Assembly (NCBI GenBank): GCA_018818835.1
Contig: JAHIRD010000031.1
Location: forward strand, 1 to 64,000
Reading direction: 5' to 3'
Source of the DNA: Pseudomonadota bacterium
GTDB lineage: Bacteria > Desulfobacterota > Desulfobacteria > Desulfobacterales > Desulfolunaceae
Length of the DNA: 64,000 nucleotides
Position numbers and translations under genes: made by a program. The stretch's first letter is position 1; every line of letters starts with the position of its first letter. The notes under the pieces are model-generated. The model saw only the letters and a program-made list of their open reading frames with translations. It was not told the origin of the DNA and made no database searches. Shown in pieces: positions 34,028-43,477 of the stretch.

Positions 34028-35953
34028 TTACCCTTCGATAATCTTTTTGACGCGATCCAGAAGCATTGAATAATTGATACATTTTTTCTGGAGATAATAG
34101 TCGGCAAGGACCTGGCCTTCCCGACAACCGCACTCATCCAGAAAGGTCCTCAATCGTTTTTCCGTGTAGAACCGTCTTACAAAAATTTCACCCCAGCTGT
34201 TTTTATAGATCAGCCCGATATTGCTGGTGGACTTTTCCCAGGGTTCCTCTTCAAAACTGATCACCACAAGCATTTTGGAAATACTGGCTTTCTTCAGATA
34301 ATCTCCCCGGATTACCGTATGGTGCTGATGAATAAACTCTCTGATTTTAATGGAAAGATTTTCGATTTCAGGAAGGGAAACACTGGAGCTATTCGGTATC
34401 ATATGAGAACGGCCTGTTTCGAATAAGTCGTTTTGAACTATAAATGCGATGGCAAAAAGAATGTCCATATCAGACACAATATGGCCGCTGCTGGTATTCC
34501 CCGGGTAGACATACCACTTTCCGACATTGAGTTGAAAGATTAAACCCGGGACATTTAGAATTCCCATGGGTTTGGGAAGTATAGCCACCTTATGTTCTTT
34601 GACCTCGTAAAAAGCCTGAATTTTCCGGCCGATCACCGTCAAGTCTTCTCTATCTATCTTTGATGCCACACCCGAATGGGACTTGGATATATCCCTGTAA
34701 ATCTGAAGAAGAAGCTTAAACAGCCGTTTGCCGAAAAGGATCTGTGTCTCCAGATCCCATTTGGAAAACCGGTCCAGTTTTCCTCGGACATCCTTATCGA
34801 TATCAAACTGGCTGAAAAAAATATCAGAAAGCTTTTTTTTAAAATGGTTTTTTTTACTGTAAGGCTTGATTCCACACCTCAGATAAAAACATTCCTTGAT
34901 AAAGGTAATGGTATCGGAATCACTTTTCCCTTGATAATAATTCATAACAAAAAACATGGAAAACACACTGGGATCATGAATCATATTGTCCAAGTTCTTA
35001 ATCATGATGTGCTGCCTGAATTTATGGCAGACCAACTCTTCGCTTGAGGCATCCAGCTGCATTTTCAAAAGCATCATCTTGATGATCGATTTAAGAGGCC
35101 GTTCAAGAGCTTTGTGAAACTGCCACAAGGCCGCACCAAAATACTCATGTTCTTCGACATTCTCAAGATTTCCAAGGTCAAGAAGGTCATCGTCACCATA
35201 GGGAATTTTACGAATTTCATTGAGAACCCGGTCGTAGGTCAAAAGGACCCGGCTATCATAGCAGACCCACCATAAAGGAATTTTTCCACAGATCAGAACG
35301 CAGGTCCTGTAGAATTCTTCTTTGAGAACATGGGTCTGGGTGCTGCCCGAACTTTCATCATCCACGGAACCAAATCGACACTCACGGATGTCCCGGATAT
35401 CGGAAACAAAAAAATAAACCGGAATCTTACAATTCTGATTAAGCCATTCTTTGATCAAATAAAGTTTCTGATGCAGACTCCTGATCTGATTAGCATCAAG
35501 CTCATCACCGTCAAAACAGACCCATATATCACAGTCCGATTCCGGTGTCTGGCTGATGGTTCCGATACTTCCAATAGTATAAAGACCTTGAATCATTGAA
35601 AATACGGGTTTAAGTTTCAGTAATGACCCCTTTTCATGGATCCCGAACATATCCTTGAACGTCTTTTCTCGCTGCCGGATCTCTTTTTCAGTTGCCACAT
35701 TATGCACCCTGAATGGGATATCAAGATCCGGAAGATACCCTGGGCAATCCTGATGATTCACACTTAATAACCAGGGAAGAAGATACAAAATCATCTCACT
35801 GTCTTTGGGAGAGCATTCGGAAAACATCTGCTTTCTTAGATCATTATATTCGAGAAACTTCATTTTGTTTCGGGTAATAATTTTCCGAATCATAGGACTT
35901 CTTTCTTGCTCAAGGTACGTGTCATGAGGTACTATTTCATTTATTTGGAACAT
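34028..35953 (-). CDS. class I adenylate cyclase-like protein
   Basis: 641 residues. The catalytic N-terminal part (about 100-330) resembles E. coli CyaA: GSIGTISQTPESDCDIWV (128-145) is the nucleotidyltransferase GS...DxD motif, followed by GSTQTHVLKEEFYRT near 215 and EYFGAALWQFHKALERPLKS near 290. Such enzymes make cyclic AMP from ATP. E. coli CyaA is 848 residues; this protein is shorter and its C-terminal half is poorly conserved, so the glucose-responsive regulatory region may differ. No CRP gene in the window. Nearest neighbour is the inverted-repeat island (after its stop). Confidence 0.82.
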   Translation of the reverse strand: MFQINEIVPHDTYLEQERSPMIRKIITRNKMKFLEYNDLRKQMFSECSPKDSEMILYLLPWLLSVNHQDCPGYLPDLDIPFRVHNVATEKEIRQREKTFKDMFGIHEKGSLLKLKPVFSMIQGLYTIGSIGTISQTPESDCDIWVCFDGDELDANQIRSLHQKLYLIKEWLNQNCKIPVYFFVSDIRDIRECRFGSVDDESSGSTQTHVLKEEFYRTCVLICGKIPLWWVCYDSRVLLTYDRVLNEIRKIPYGDDDLLDLGNLENVEEHEYFGAALWQFHKALERPLKSIIKMMLLKMQLDASSEELVCHKFRQHIMIKNLDNMIHDPSVFSMFFVMNYYQGKSDSDTITFIKECFYLRCGIKPYSKKNHFKKKLSDIFFSQFDIDKDVRGKLDRFSKWDLETQILFGKRLFKLLLQIYRDISKSHSGVASKIDREDLTVIGRKIQAFYEVKEHKVAILPKPMGILNVPGLIFQLNVGKWYVYPGNTSSGHIVSDMDILFAIAFIVQNDLFETGRSHMIPNSSSVSLPEIENLSIKIREFIHQHHTVIRGDYLKKASISKMLVVISFEEEPWEKSTSNIGLIYKNSWGEIFVRRFYTEKRLRTFLDECGCREGQVLADYYLQKKCINYSMLLDRVKKIIEG

Positions 35954-35997
35954 TCATCATCGACAAAATAAGGTCGGTCAACCATAACATTCATTTT

Positions 35998-36195
35998 ATG
36001 CAGACCATGAAATCCGTAAACACGATCAATTGCCGCAAATGTACTTTTTTTTATGTTACCTGGGATCCCATGCATCCTTATGGGTGCCGGGCCATGGGCT
36101 TTAAAGGGAAAGAAATGCCGTCCCTGACTGTTTTAAAAAATTCAGGAAAACCCTGTCTCCTATTTCAGGAAAAACAAAAATCAACACGGCCCTGA
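35998..36195 (+). CDS. small Cys-rich protein, unknown function
   Basis: 65 residues (ATG at 36007 is an alternative). It holds four cysteines: C-x2-C in NCRKCTFFY, then C in YGCRAMGF and C in KPCLLF, a possible small metal site. FFYVTWDPMHPYGCRAMGFK looks like a conserved family I have seen in Deltaproteobacteria, sometimes annotated as uracil-DNA glycosylase-like without evidence. No ribosome site is apparent, so the start is uncertain. Convergent with pepA, seven bases apart. Confidence 0.6.
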   Translation: MQTMKSVNTINCRKCTFFYVTWDPMHPYGCRAMGFKGKEMPSLTVLKNSGKPCLLFQEKQKSTRP

Positions 36196-36202
36196 TCATG
36201 TC

Positions 36203-37699
36203 TCAAGACAGCGCGAGGGATGTTTTCCCGCTGATCAGTTCACAGAGCAGCCGGACACCAAAACCGGTTCCACCGGGCGGGCAAATATCCGAGCCTTTGG
36301 CCGAATAAGCCGGCCCTGCAATATCCAGATGGGCCCAGCGTGTTTCACGGACAAATTCAGACAAAAACAGGGCCGCTGTAATGGCCCCCCCCCATTTCCC
36401 GCTGGACATGTTTCTTATATCTGCAAAATCACTTTTCAAAAGATCCTTGTAGTCTTCAGGCATGGGCATGGGCCAGCATTCATCACCACTTTTTTCTCCG
36501 GAAATCTGCATGGCTCTGGCCAGGGCAAGGTCTTTGGTAAAAAGGCCCGCAATCTTGTCTCCCAGGGCCACCATACAGGCCCCGGTCAATGTTGCCAGAT
36601 CAATCATCAAATCCGGCTGAAAGGTGTCAGCGGCCCATGACAGGGCATCGGCAAGAATCAGACGTCCTTCGGCATCGGTGTTTCCGATTTCAATACTCTT
36701 TCCACTGTAACTTCGGACTATATCGCCGGGCCTCAACGCATCTCCGGATGGCATATTTTCCACCAGGGATGCGATGCCCACAATGCGCGTATCTTGAACA
36801 AGTCCGGACAGTGCATAAACAGCGGCTGCCACAGCGGCAGCACCTGCCATATCCATTTTCATGGTGACCATGCCTTCGGCTGTCTTGAGATCCAGACCTC
36901 CAGAATCGAATGTTACACCTTTTCCCACGAGAACAACTGTTTTTCCCTTGTCTTTAAGATTTTTGGGATTGTGGTCCATAACAACCAACGCAGGTTTATT
37001 GAGACTGCCTTTGGCCACCGACAGCATGGCTCCGAACTTCATGGCCAAAAGGTCTTCTTCAGGATAAATCCGGCAGGTAACGGTCGTTTCAGCAAAAAGA
37101 TTCTTCAATATACCGGCAAACACCATGGGGGTTTTGTCATTGGCGGGCATGGACACCCAGGTTCTTGCAAGAAGACATGCATCGCAAATCCGATTGACCC
37201 TCTCAACAAGATCACCATGGTCCTTTACAAGCTCTCTTTCTGTTGCCAGATAAATACGCTCGACCTTTTTCTTCTTTTTCTTTTCCAGGTAAGTTTCAAA
37301 CACATAGTTAGCAAGTCGCGCCCCCTCGATCATGGCGGTCAAAAGGATGGCAACGTCCATTTTGAGGATTCTGGCATCGGGAACCGCAAACGTCATATTT
37401 CCAATATTCCATTCCACAGCTTTTTTCACCATGGCCCCGGCTGCTCTTCGAAGGTTTTCCGGACGGACCTTGCCCAGTGTCCCCAACCCCCTGAAAACAA
37501 TTCTCCGCGAATTGGCGTCGGGCGGATCTGCAAAAACAAGTTCCTCACCGGCTTTTCCAGTGAATTCTTTAAATGAAAAGGCCTTCTTTACAAGGTCGGC
37601 CAACGCTTTGTTTTCATAGAGGGGTTTTGTGTCGCAGACCAGAATGACCAACATTTCTGCTTTGGACTTCAATGGATTTCGGGATGTCAGTGTGAGCAT
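36203..37699 (-). CDS. pepA: leucyl aminopeptidase (M17)
   Basis: 498 residues, the normal length. Manganese/zinc-binding catalytic domain (about 180-490): GKGVTFDSGGLDLK, MKMDMAGAAAVAAAV, NTDAEGRLILADAL, with the active-site Lys and Arg. Removes N-terminal residues from peptides in the cytoplasm; in E. coli PepA also binds DNA at Xer sites, so a link with the xerC gene in the window is conceivable but not shown. The N-terminal DNA-binding-like domain (1-170) is present. Confidence 0.95.
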   Translation of the reverse strand: MLTLTSRNPLKSKAEMLVILVCDTKPLYENKALADLVKKAFSFKEFTGKAGEELVFADPPDANSRRIVFRGLGTLGKVRPENLRRAAGAMVKKAVEWNIGNMTFAVPDARILKMDVAILLTAMIEGARLANYVFETYLEKKKKKKVERIYLATERELVKDHGDLVERVNRICDACLLARTWVSMPANDKTPMVFAGILKNLFAETTVTCRIYPEEDLLAMKFGAMLSVAKGSLNKPALVVMDHNPKNLKDKGKTVVLVGKGVTFDSGGLDLKTAEGMVTMKMDMAGAAAVAAAVYALSGLVQDTRIVGIASLVENMPSGDALRPGDIVRSYSGKSIEIGNTDAEGRLILADALSWAADTFQPDLMIDLATLTGACMVALGDKIAGLFTKDLALARAMQISGEKSGDECWPMPMPEDYKDLLKSDFADIRNMSSGKWGGAITAALFLSEFVRETRWAHLDIAGPAYSAKGSDICPPGGTGFGVRLLCELISGKTSLALS

Positions 37700-38030
37700 G
37701 GTTATTATTCCTCAACGGGTGGTTTTTGTGTGCAGATTTCATTTTACGAATATTCTGTCAATTTTAACAGCCTTTACCTTCCATGGCAACACGGAATCGA
37801 AACCACTTTATTGTGAACGCAGCTCGCTTGACCTCCCAATCATATGGCCCATGAAACCCATGGAGTCCCATTTCATTTAATCTCAATGACAATTGATCTT
37901 GATTTTTTTATGCAAATCAGTAAACTTGGGCCATCGCAACACACTCATTTTGTCTGTATATTAATATAAACCCAGCAGGTTGGATCACGTGTACTGGGAT
38001 TGAGCATTCACATGAAGTCAGGAGGATGGC
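37700..38030. other. intergenic region between pepA and the papain-like gene
   Basis: 331 bases with the divergent promoters of pepA and the next gene. Contains a weak nonamer array (37844-37871). AGGAGG precedes the downstream start. No coding frame supported. Confidence 0.6.
37844..37871. repeat. degenerate 9-bp repeat, weak copy
   Basis: ATGGCCCAT and GAAACCCAT follow each other at nine bases, then GGAGTCCCAT with one extra base. The pattern (purines, then CCAT or CYAT at the end) matches the clearer arrays at 39641 and 43478. Confidence 0.45.
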
Positions 38031-39581
38031 ATGCGTAAATGGGGTAATTTTTTTTCAACTCTTTTGTTCTCTATGGTATTCTTAGCCCTTATCGGATGCA
38101 GTTCCAACTCAGGAACTCCATCAAACATCCCTGATCTTGCCCTTGTCACAGACCATGATCAGTCCGATCAGGAACAGGCCATTGCGGCTCAACTGGAAGA
38201 GGATGAAACCACTCTTTCAGATTTTTTCCTGACCCATGCCAGTTCATGGGACCCCGACACAACGGACACAACGGTCAGCCTTCTCCCTGACGGGAATATT
38301 CTTCACACCATCACCCTCAATGACGATCGAACACGCCAGGTGATCACCCTGGGCCGAAAGAATTCCATCCATGCCATGGCTGAGGGCCTTCGGGTTTTTC
38401 CCACCTGGGACAACCAGCTGAATATTTACAAACGGCTTTACAATACCATCACATCGCCGGATATCCGGGGAACCTTGGGACTTGTGGACCCCAGCCTCGT
38501 GGAATCAAATCCCGGGGACTATTCAGTGGAACAGATTGATACCTGGAACAGAGGCTTCATTGAATATATGGACACAATTATCGATGCCATTGCAGCGGTT
38601 CCATTTACGCCCTCCCCCATTATCGACTGCAGCCAGGACACGGGAACCGATGCGGACAGCGACCGGTCAGGATGTGATCCGGCCTGCGGATTCCAGGCAG
38701 GGGGCATATTCTCAAACCACACATGGAACCATAAAGATGCCTTGAGTTGTGTCAAGGACCAGGGCCCCACACGGGGAACATGCTGTGCCTTTTCCGTTGT
38801 TTCAGCCACAGAATACTGGGTTAAACGCAACTTTGAAATCAAAGTCAACCTTTCCGAGCAGGCCCTGTACAACCAGATGTGCTTAAGATGGGTACGCAGT
38901 GATTTTGTAGATGGTTACTATATTTCCAATGCCCTGGATTATGCCATCAATGAAGGGTATCTGATTCCCTTCGAAGACCAATGGAATTACAACCCGTCCC
39001 TTAACCGGATAAATTTGGACGGAGGCGGATTTTCCAATTCCTGTGTTTCCTATGTTGAAACCTGTTCCGACACAGCCCATCAGAGCGAATACGGCTGCAA
39101 TTCATCGGGTGAAGAATGCGGCTATTACGTCCCGGAAAAAAACCCCAACCACTATGGTTATCGCCTGAAAAGCGGCCATGTGATCTGGGATTTCAACCAG
39201 CCTGAAACCTCGCTTGTCCGTGTCCTTATCTATCTTGCCCTGGGAGATCCGGTCCTGATTCAAGTCCCAGTTCTGGCCCAGTTTGACGCGGCACGCTTTG
39301 ACGGTTTTGTCCAATATGTTGCCGGAGACGTGGACGGCCCCCCCGGCTCAGAGATAAAGTCCTCCAACCGGGGGAACCACATCATGCATGTGGTCAGCTA
39401 CATTGACAATGAGGACCTTGCGACGATCCTTCCCGATGCGCCGGCTGGATCGGGCGGAGGCTACCTGATCGTTAAAAATTCCTGGAGCAACTGCTGGGGC
39501 GACGGTGGCTATGTGTACCTGCCCTATGACTTTGTCAAGGAATACGGCCAGTATGGCAGTGTCTTGACAGCCATATATTAG
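38031..39581 (+). CDS. papain-like (C1) cysteine protease lipoprotein
   Basis: 516 residues. Signal peptide with lipobox LIGC at residue 20-23, so a secreted, membrane-anchored lipoprotein. The papain domain (about 235-510) has the nucleophile region DQGPTRGTCCAFS (Cys near 251, where papain has GSCWAFS, so Trp is replaced by Cys and one residue is inserted), active-site His in GNHIMHVVSYID and Asn in VKNSWSNCWGDGGYVYLP. The N-terminal 200 residues do not match a known propeptide. A nonamer array follows its end. Confidence 0.85.
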   Translation: MRKWGNFFSTLLFSMVFLALIGCSSNSGTPSNIPDLALVTDHDQSDQEQAIAAQLEEDETTLSDFFLTHASSWDPDTTDTTVSLLPDGNILHTITLNDDRTRQVITLGRKNSIHAMAEGLRVFPTWDNQLNIYKRLYNTITSPDIRGTLGLVDPSLVESNPGDYSVEQIDTWNRGFIEYMDTIIDAIAAVPFTPSPIIDCSQDTGTDADSDRSGCDPACGFQAGGIFSNHTWNHKDALSCVKDQGPTRGTCCAFSVVSATEYWVKRNFEIKVNLSEQALYNQMCLRWVRSDFVDGYYISNALDYAINEGYLIPFEDQWNYNPSLNRINLDGGGFSNSCVSYVETCSDTAHQSEYGCNSSGEECGYYVPEKNPNHYGYRLKSGHVIWDFNQPETSLVRVLIYLALGDPVLIQVPVLAQFDAARFDGFVQYVAGDVDGPPGSEIKSSNRGNHIMHVVSYIDNEDLATILPDAPAGSGGGYLIVKNSWSNCWGDGGYVYLPYDFVKEYGQYGSVLTAIY

Positions 39582-39640
39582 TCCGGGTGATGTCCGTGCG
39601 TACTCTCCTGCGACATCCGAACCCCAATCCATCTTGTTAT

Positions 39641-39676
39641 AGGACCTATACGACTTATGAGACGTATAGGTCCCAT
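39641..39676. repeat. degenerate 9-bp repeat array with hairpin
   Basis: Four nine-base units, AGGACCTAT, ACGACTTAT, GAGACGTAT and AGGTCCCAT. The stretch also holds a perfect 11-bp inverted repeat (39642-39652 with 39663-39673, ten-base loop). It lies 60 bases after the papain-like gene and could act as its transcription end, although no T-run follows. Confidence 0.7.
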
Positions 39677-39840
39677 GAAGATCCTCCGTTTAAAAATAAT
39701 TATTTTCTATTGCGCTCATTGTTATACATGAGGTAAATAATGTTAACATTGTTCACCTTAGCCATCACACGTGAGCCCCGATGCCTTAATCATGGATGGC
39801 ACCCCGATTATATTACACCTTACCGGAAAGGAGAATTGCC

Positions 39841-41265
39841 ATGCAACCAATGCGCTTTTTCGTTGTTTTTACCTTTGCCCTCCTCTTATTATGCATAACT
39901 GCCTGCGAGGAATACGACTGGGTGGACCCTCAAGTCCATGAATACAGCTTTTCAAGTTTGAATGCCTTGACGGATATCACCTATGCTCCGGACGGCAAAG
40001 GCTATCTGGGCGTGAGCAATGAAGGGAAAAAGCTGCTTCATGTTGAAGGGGCACCCTATGAAATGGGCTATCAACATGGGTATTTATGCGCCGAAGAGGT
40101 TTCCCGGATGGCATCCTATGAATTCTGGTGCGGCCTTATTATACACATGGCAAAACTGGATATGAGCCCTGAGCAGTTACTTGCCCAGGTGGGCGGTGAA
40201 AAAGGTGTGAATTTTCTTGTTGATCTACTGTATGTGGCTGTTGATAAATCCATTAAAAATGGTGAAATTCCCGATGAATTCTTGGATGAAGTTCAAGGCA
40301 TCGTGGATGGTGCCAATGATGCCGGTTATCCTGTGGCCTTTAAAAGCGTTATGATGAACAACATGGCCTTTGATGCCATTTTGGGCATCGGCTACCCCAT
40401 CATTGCGCCCTTCCTTCCTTTTGCCAGTGAATCGATGCTCGTTCCCGTACCCCATGCCTGCAATGCCTTTGTAGCCACAGGCGATGCAACGGCAGACGGA
40501 CGCACCCTCATGGGCAGGGATTTCATGTTTCCCAATGGGACCTATTATAAATATGGCCTTCTCATTGAGTGTGTCCCGGATACGGGCAACCGTTTTGTCA
40601 GCGTCATGGCCCCTTCGTTTGTGGGCACCGCCGCAGGTATGAACGAGAAAGGCATCGGCATCGGCATTGACATGGTCCCGGCCTTTGACTGCAAGATCGG
40701 AAAAATCGGCATGGGGGGGTTGCTTCTTAACCGATATGTGCTCCAGTATGCCGATGAACTCAGCCAGGGGATATCCATCCTAACCTCAAAAGAGATCGGG
40801 GTATCCTGGCTTTTTCCCATTGCCGATGGACAAGGGGCTGAACAGGGTAGTGCCACGGTGGAGGTTTCAGCCTCCATGAACCGGGTCCGTTATGATGATT
40901 ACAAACAGCCCTACTGGTCATCATGGATGGGCACACCGTCCCAGGGTGAGACAAAACCGGATCTCATTGTCACCACCAATCACTACCTGACCCCAGCCAT
41001 GTATTACACGGTCACGGATGCCATCCCGGATTCAACCTGGCGCTACGACATTCTATTGGAGCTCTGCCTCCTGTCCTATGGCCATATGGACCCCGACATG
41101 GGCCGGGCGATCATTGATTTTCTTCATCCGCCCAATTATGGTTACTATGGAGAGGACCCGGACCAGCCCGTGGAGTCATCGGTGTCCCTGTTTGACCTAA
41201 CCAACCTTTCCCTGTCCAGCCTTTACGGCCGATACTCGGATCCATGGGTAACATACCAATTCTAA
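39841..41265 (+). CDS. C45/acyl-transferase-like (NTN hydrolase) lipoprotein
   Basis: 474 residues starting at ATG 39841 (AAGGAG upstream). Lipobox ITAC with Cys at 22, so anchored and exported. The fold resembles peptidase C45 or acyl-CoA:6-aminopenicillanate acyltransferase: GAPYEMGYQHGYLCA near 70-84, then the putative autocatalytic nucleophile Cys207 in HACNAFVATGDATADGRTLM, followed by NEKGIGIGID. NTN hydrolases cleave themselves to expose the Cys. Substrate unknown, amide bond likely. Flanked by secreted hydrolases. Confidence 0.78.
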   Translation: MQPMRFFVVFTFALLLLCITACEEYDWVDPQVHEYSFSSLNALTDITYAPDGKGYLGVSNEGKKLLHVEGAPYEMGYQHGYLCAEEVSRMASYEFWCGLIIHMAKLDMSPEQLLAQVGGEKGVNFLVDLLYVAVDKSIKNGEIPDEFLDEVQGIVDGANDAGYPVAFKSVMMNNMAFDAILGIGYPIIAPFLPFASESMLVPVPHACNAFVATGDATADGRTLMGRDFMFPNGTYYKYGLLIECVPDTGNRFVSVMAPSFVGTAAGMNEKGIGIGIDMVPAFDCKIGKIGMGGLLLNRYVLQYADELSQGISILTSKEIGVSWLFPIADGQGAEQGSATVEVSASMNRVRYDDYKQPYWSSWMGTPSQGETKPDLIVTTNHYLTPAMYYTVTDAIPDSTWRYDILLELCLLSYGHMDPDMGRAIIDFLHPPNYGYYGEDPDQPVESSVSLFDLTNLSLSSLYGRYSDPWVTYQF

Positions 41266-41637
41266 GACAATAACAAAGGGGTGCGCCAGGAGCCTGGCGC
41301 ATTCATAATCAACTGAATTTTCAGTTTATTATCCATTCGTCTCCCAGCCAAAAAACGATGATCTTTATTTGACCGATTATTTTTTTCACTTTCGTTAAAC
41401 AAAGCCAATCTAACGTTTGACATTGTTTATATCCTTATTGTACGTTCAATTAACAATAACAATGTTATCGGTTGTGGCCCACGGTCTTATACCAAAACAA
41501 AAATTTCATACACCACACCAAAGGTTAAAGAGGACATTTCCAGGGACAGGTGCTATTCCGTCTGCCTATCCTCCTCCATGGAAAATACGTTCGCTTTTCC
41601 GAATTTGACAAGCAATTAAATTTAAGGAGATTTTTCC
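41266..41637. other. intergenic region with hairpin before the CocE-like gene
   Basis: 372 bases with no supported gene. A hairpin TGCGCCAG/CTGGCGCA (41282-41301) lies just after the C45-like stop; with no clear T-run it is a poor terminator. The rest is AT-rich and probably carries the promoter of the next gene. Confidence 0.5.
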
Positions 41638-43413
41638 ATGAAGCGCCAAAATTCTCTGTTCATGACCCTGTTCTTAATGCTGTTTATTGTCCCATCAGGG
41701 TTTACCATGGGAGCCCAGCCCGAAGAACCCGGCTATAATTACGCTGAGGAACTCTATGAAACAACCTGGCGGGATGATGTCATCATCGAATCCCATGATG
41801 GCGTGAAAATCTTTTCAAATATATTTGTGCCCAAACCCATAGAACCCAACGAGCGATTTCCGGTTATCATCATGCCCAACAGTTGGATCATGGAAGAACA
41901 TGAATATGTCATGCAAGGGGCCAAATTATGCAAGAAAGGTTACATTGTCCTGGGATACAGTGCCAGGGGATGGGGTCTGTCAGAAGGCCTTGTCAATGTG
42001 GGAGGCCCCGATGACATGGCCGATATCAAAGCCATCATCGACTGGCTCATTGATTACTATCCCGTGGAAGGTGTGGCCACAGACAGCTCTGGCAGGGTCA
42101 TTGACGATGCCAACGCCAATATCGGCATGTGCGGTATTTCACTGGGCGGAGGCCTTTCCCTTCTGGGAGCGGCCCATGATACCCGGATCAAGGCTGTGAT
42201 GTGCATGGTCCCTTGGGGAGATCTTGGTGGAGCCCTATACTTGAATCAAACCACCAAGGCCGTCTGGCACAAAATGATCCTCGTGGAAGTCGGGGGAATG
42301 GTGGGCAATCTCGACCCAGAAATCATTGAACTCACGGATGCCCTTTTCACCCACGACCATGACACCTATTACGATTACGTAATCAACTGGGCACTGGAGC
42401 GTTCACCCATAGATTATATCGATGAATACAATGAACTGAACGGAGAAAAACGGGATATCGCCATATGCCTGAGCAACAACCTCCAGGATGAGATGTTCCC
42501 CCCCAATCAGATCCTTCGTTTTTTCTACTCCCTTAAAACAGACAAAAAACGGCTTGATCTGAACCGCGGTATACACGCCGGCGCTGAAGCCATGGGAACC
42601 ATGGGTCTTGAAAATGAAATCTGGAACAAGGTCCATGCCTGGTTTGATGAACATATGAAGCATGTGGACACCGGCATCATGGACCTGAAAAAGATGAGCA
42701 TTGATAATAAGCGCACAGACGATCGGTACTTTGTGGATCACATCTATATCAAGGACATCAACATCGACTATCTGGATGGGCTATATGACCCCAAAGTCAA
42801 TGTCAACACCATCACCCCGGAAAAATACTACCTGGGTTACAGGCCCTGGTACAGACTTTACGGAAAGCTTGATTCATCCAGCCAGACCAGCAGCAAAACA
42901 GACACCATCCGAACAGGAAGTCTGTCAGGCATATCTTCGGGTATCCCCATGGTGAGCGGAATGCTTGAGGCAGACACGAATATGCATGTGACGACCTGGT
43001 TCCCACGGACGAATAAAGGGAAATCGATTATTTACGAGACGGAGGTGTTCACAGAGGATCGCACCATCATCGGCACGCCCCATGTCAAACTGAACATCAC
43101 CCCCACCACCGATTCGTTCCAGCTTGTGGCCCATCTTTACACCCTGGACGAAAACAATGTGGGGACCCTTTTCACCCATGCCCCCCTGACCATTCTCGGT
43201 AACGGAAAATTTATGCCCAATGCCTCAGCCGGAGAAAAAATCAGCATTGAATTCAATTTCGTCACCACCTGCCTCACCGTAAAAGCAGGTCAACGCATCG
43301 CCCTTGCCATTGATACCGAAGACCCGAACTACGGCAAAGCACCGGACACGGATTTTGAACTGACCTTCAGCTACGACAAAAATTCATGTCTTAGCATTCC
43401 CTTTGTGGATTGA
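41638..43413 (+). CDS. CocE/NonD (S15-like) hydrolase, secreted
   Basis: 591 residues. Signal peptide at 1-25. An alpha/beta-hydrolase domain with nucleophile Ser168 in GISLGGG (serine box GxSxGG), preceded by oxyanion segment GYSARGWGLSEG, and a distal active-site Asp (QDEMFPPNQ) and His (GIHAG). The C-terminal 190 residues form the jelly-roll X-Pro dipeptidyl-peptidase C-terminal domain (GTPHVKLNITPTTDSFQLVA, SIEFNFVTTCLTVKAGQRIA). CocE-type enzymes cleave esters or dipeptides. Exported, in a group with the papain- and C45-like genes. Confidence 0.85.
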   Translation: MKRQNSLFMTLFLMLFIVPSGFTMGAQPEEPGYNYAEELYETTWRDDVIIESHDGVKIFSNIFVPKPIEPNERFPVIIMPNSWIMEEHEYVMQGAKLCKKGYIVLGYSARGWGLSEGLVNVGGPDDMADIKAIIDWLIDYYPVEGVATDSSGRVIDDANANIGMCGISLGGGLSLLGAAHDTRIKAVMCMVPWGDLGGALYLNQTTKAVWHKMILVEVGGMVGNLDPEIIELTDALFTHDHDTYYDYVINWALERSPIDYIDEYNELNGEKRDIAICLSNNLQDEMFPPNQILRFFYSLKTDKKRLDLNRGIHAGAEAMGTMGLENEIWNKVHAWFDEHMKHVDTGIMDLKKMSIDNKRTDDRYFVDHIYIKDINIDYLDGLYDPKVNVNTITPEKYYLGYRPWYRLYGKLDSSSQTSSKTDTIRTGSLSGISSGIPMVSGMLEADTNMHVTTWFPRTNKGKSIIYETEVFTEDRTIIGTPHVKLNITPTTDSFQLVAHLYTLDENNVGTLFTHAPLTILGNGKFMPNASAGEKISIEFNFVTTCLTVKAGQRIALAIDTEDPNYGKAPDTDFELTFSYDKNSCLSIPFVD

Positions 43414-43477
43414 TATTCTTTCAACGGGGGGGGGGCCTGAAACAATACCCAAACACATTCCGAAAATAAAATGGCAT

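Noticed and set aside
41417-41738. Frames upstream of and overlapping the CocE-like gene
   Set aside because: They overlap the promoter and signal-peptide region in other frames and do not match any protein pattern.
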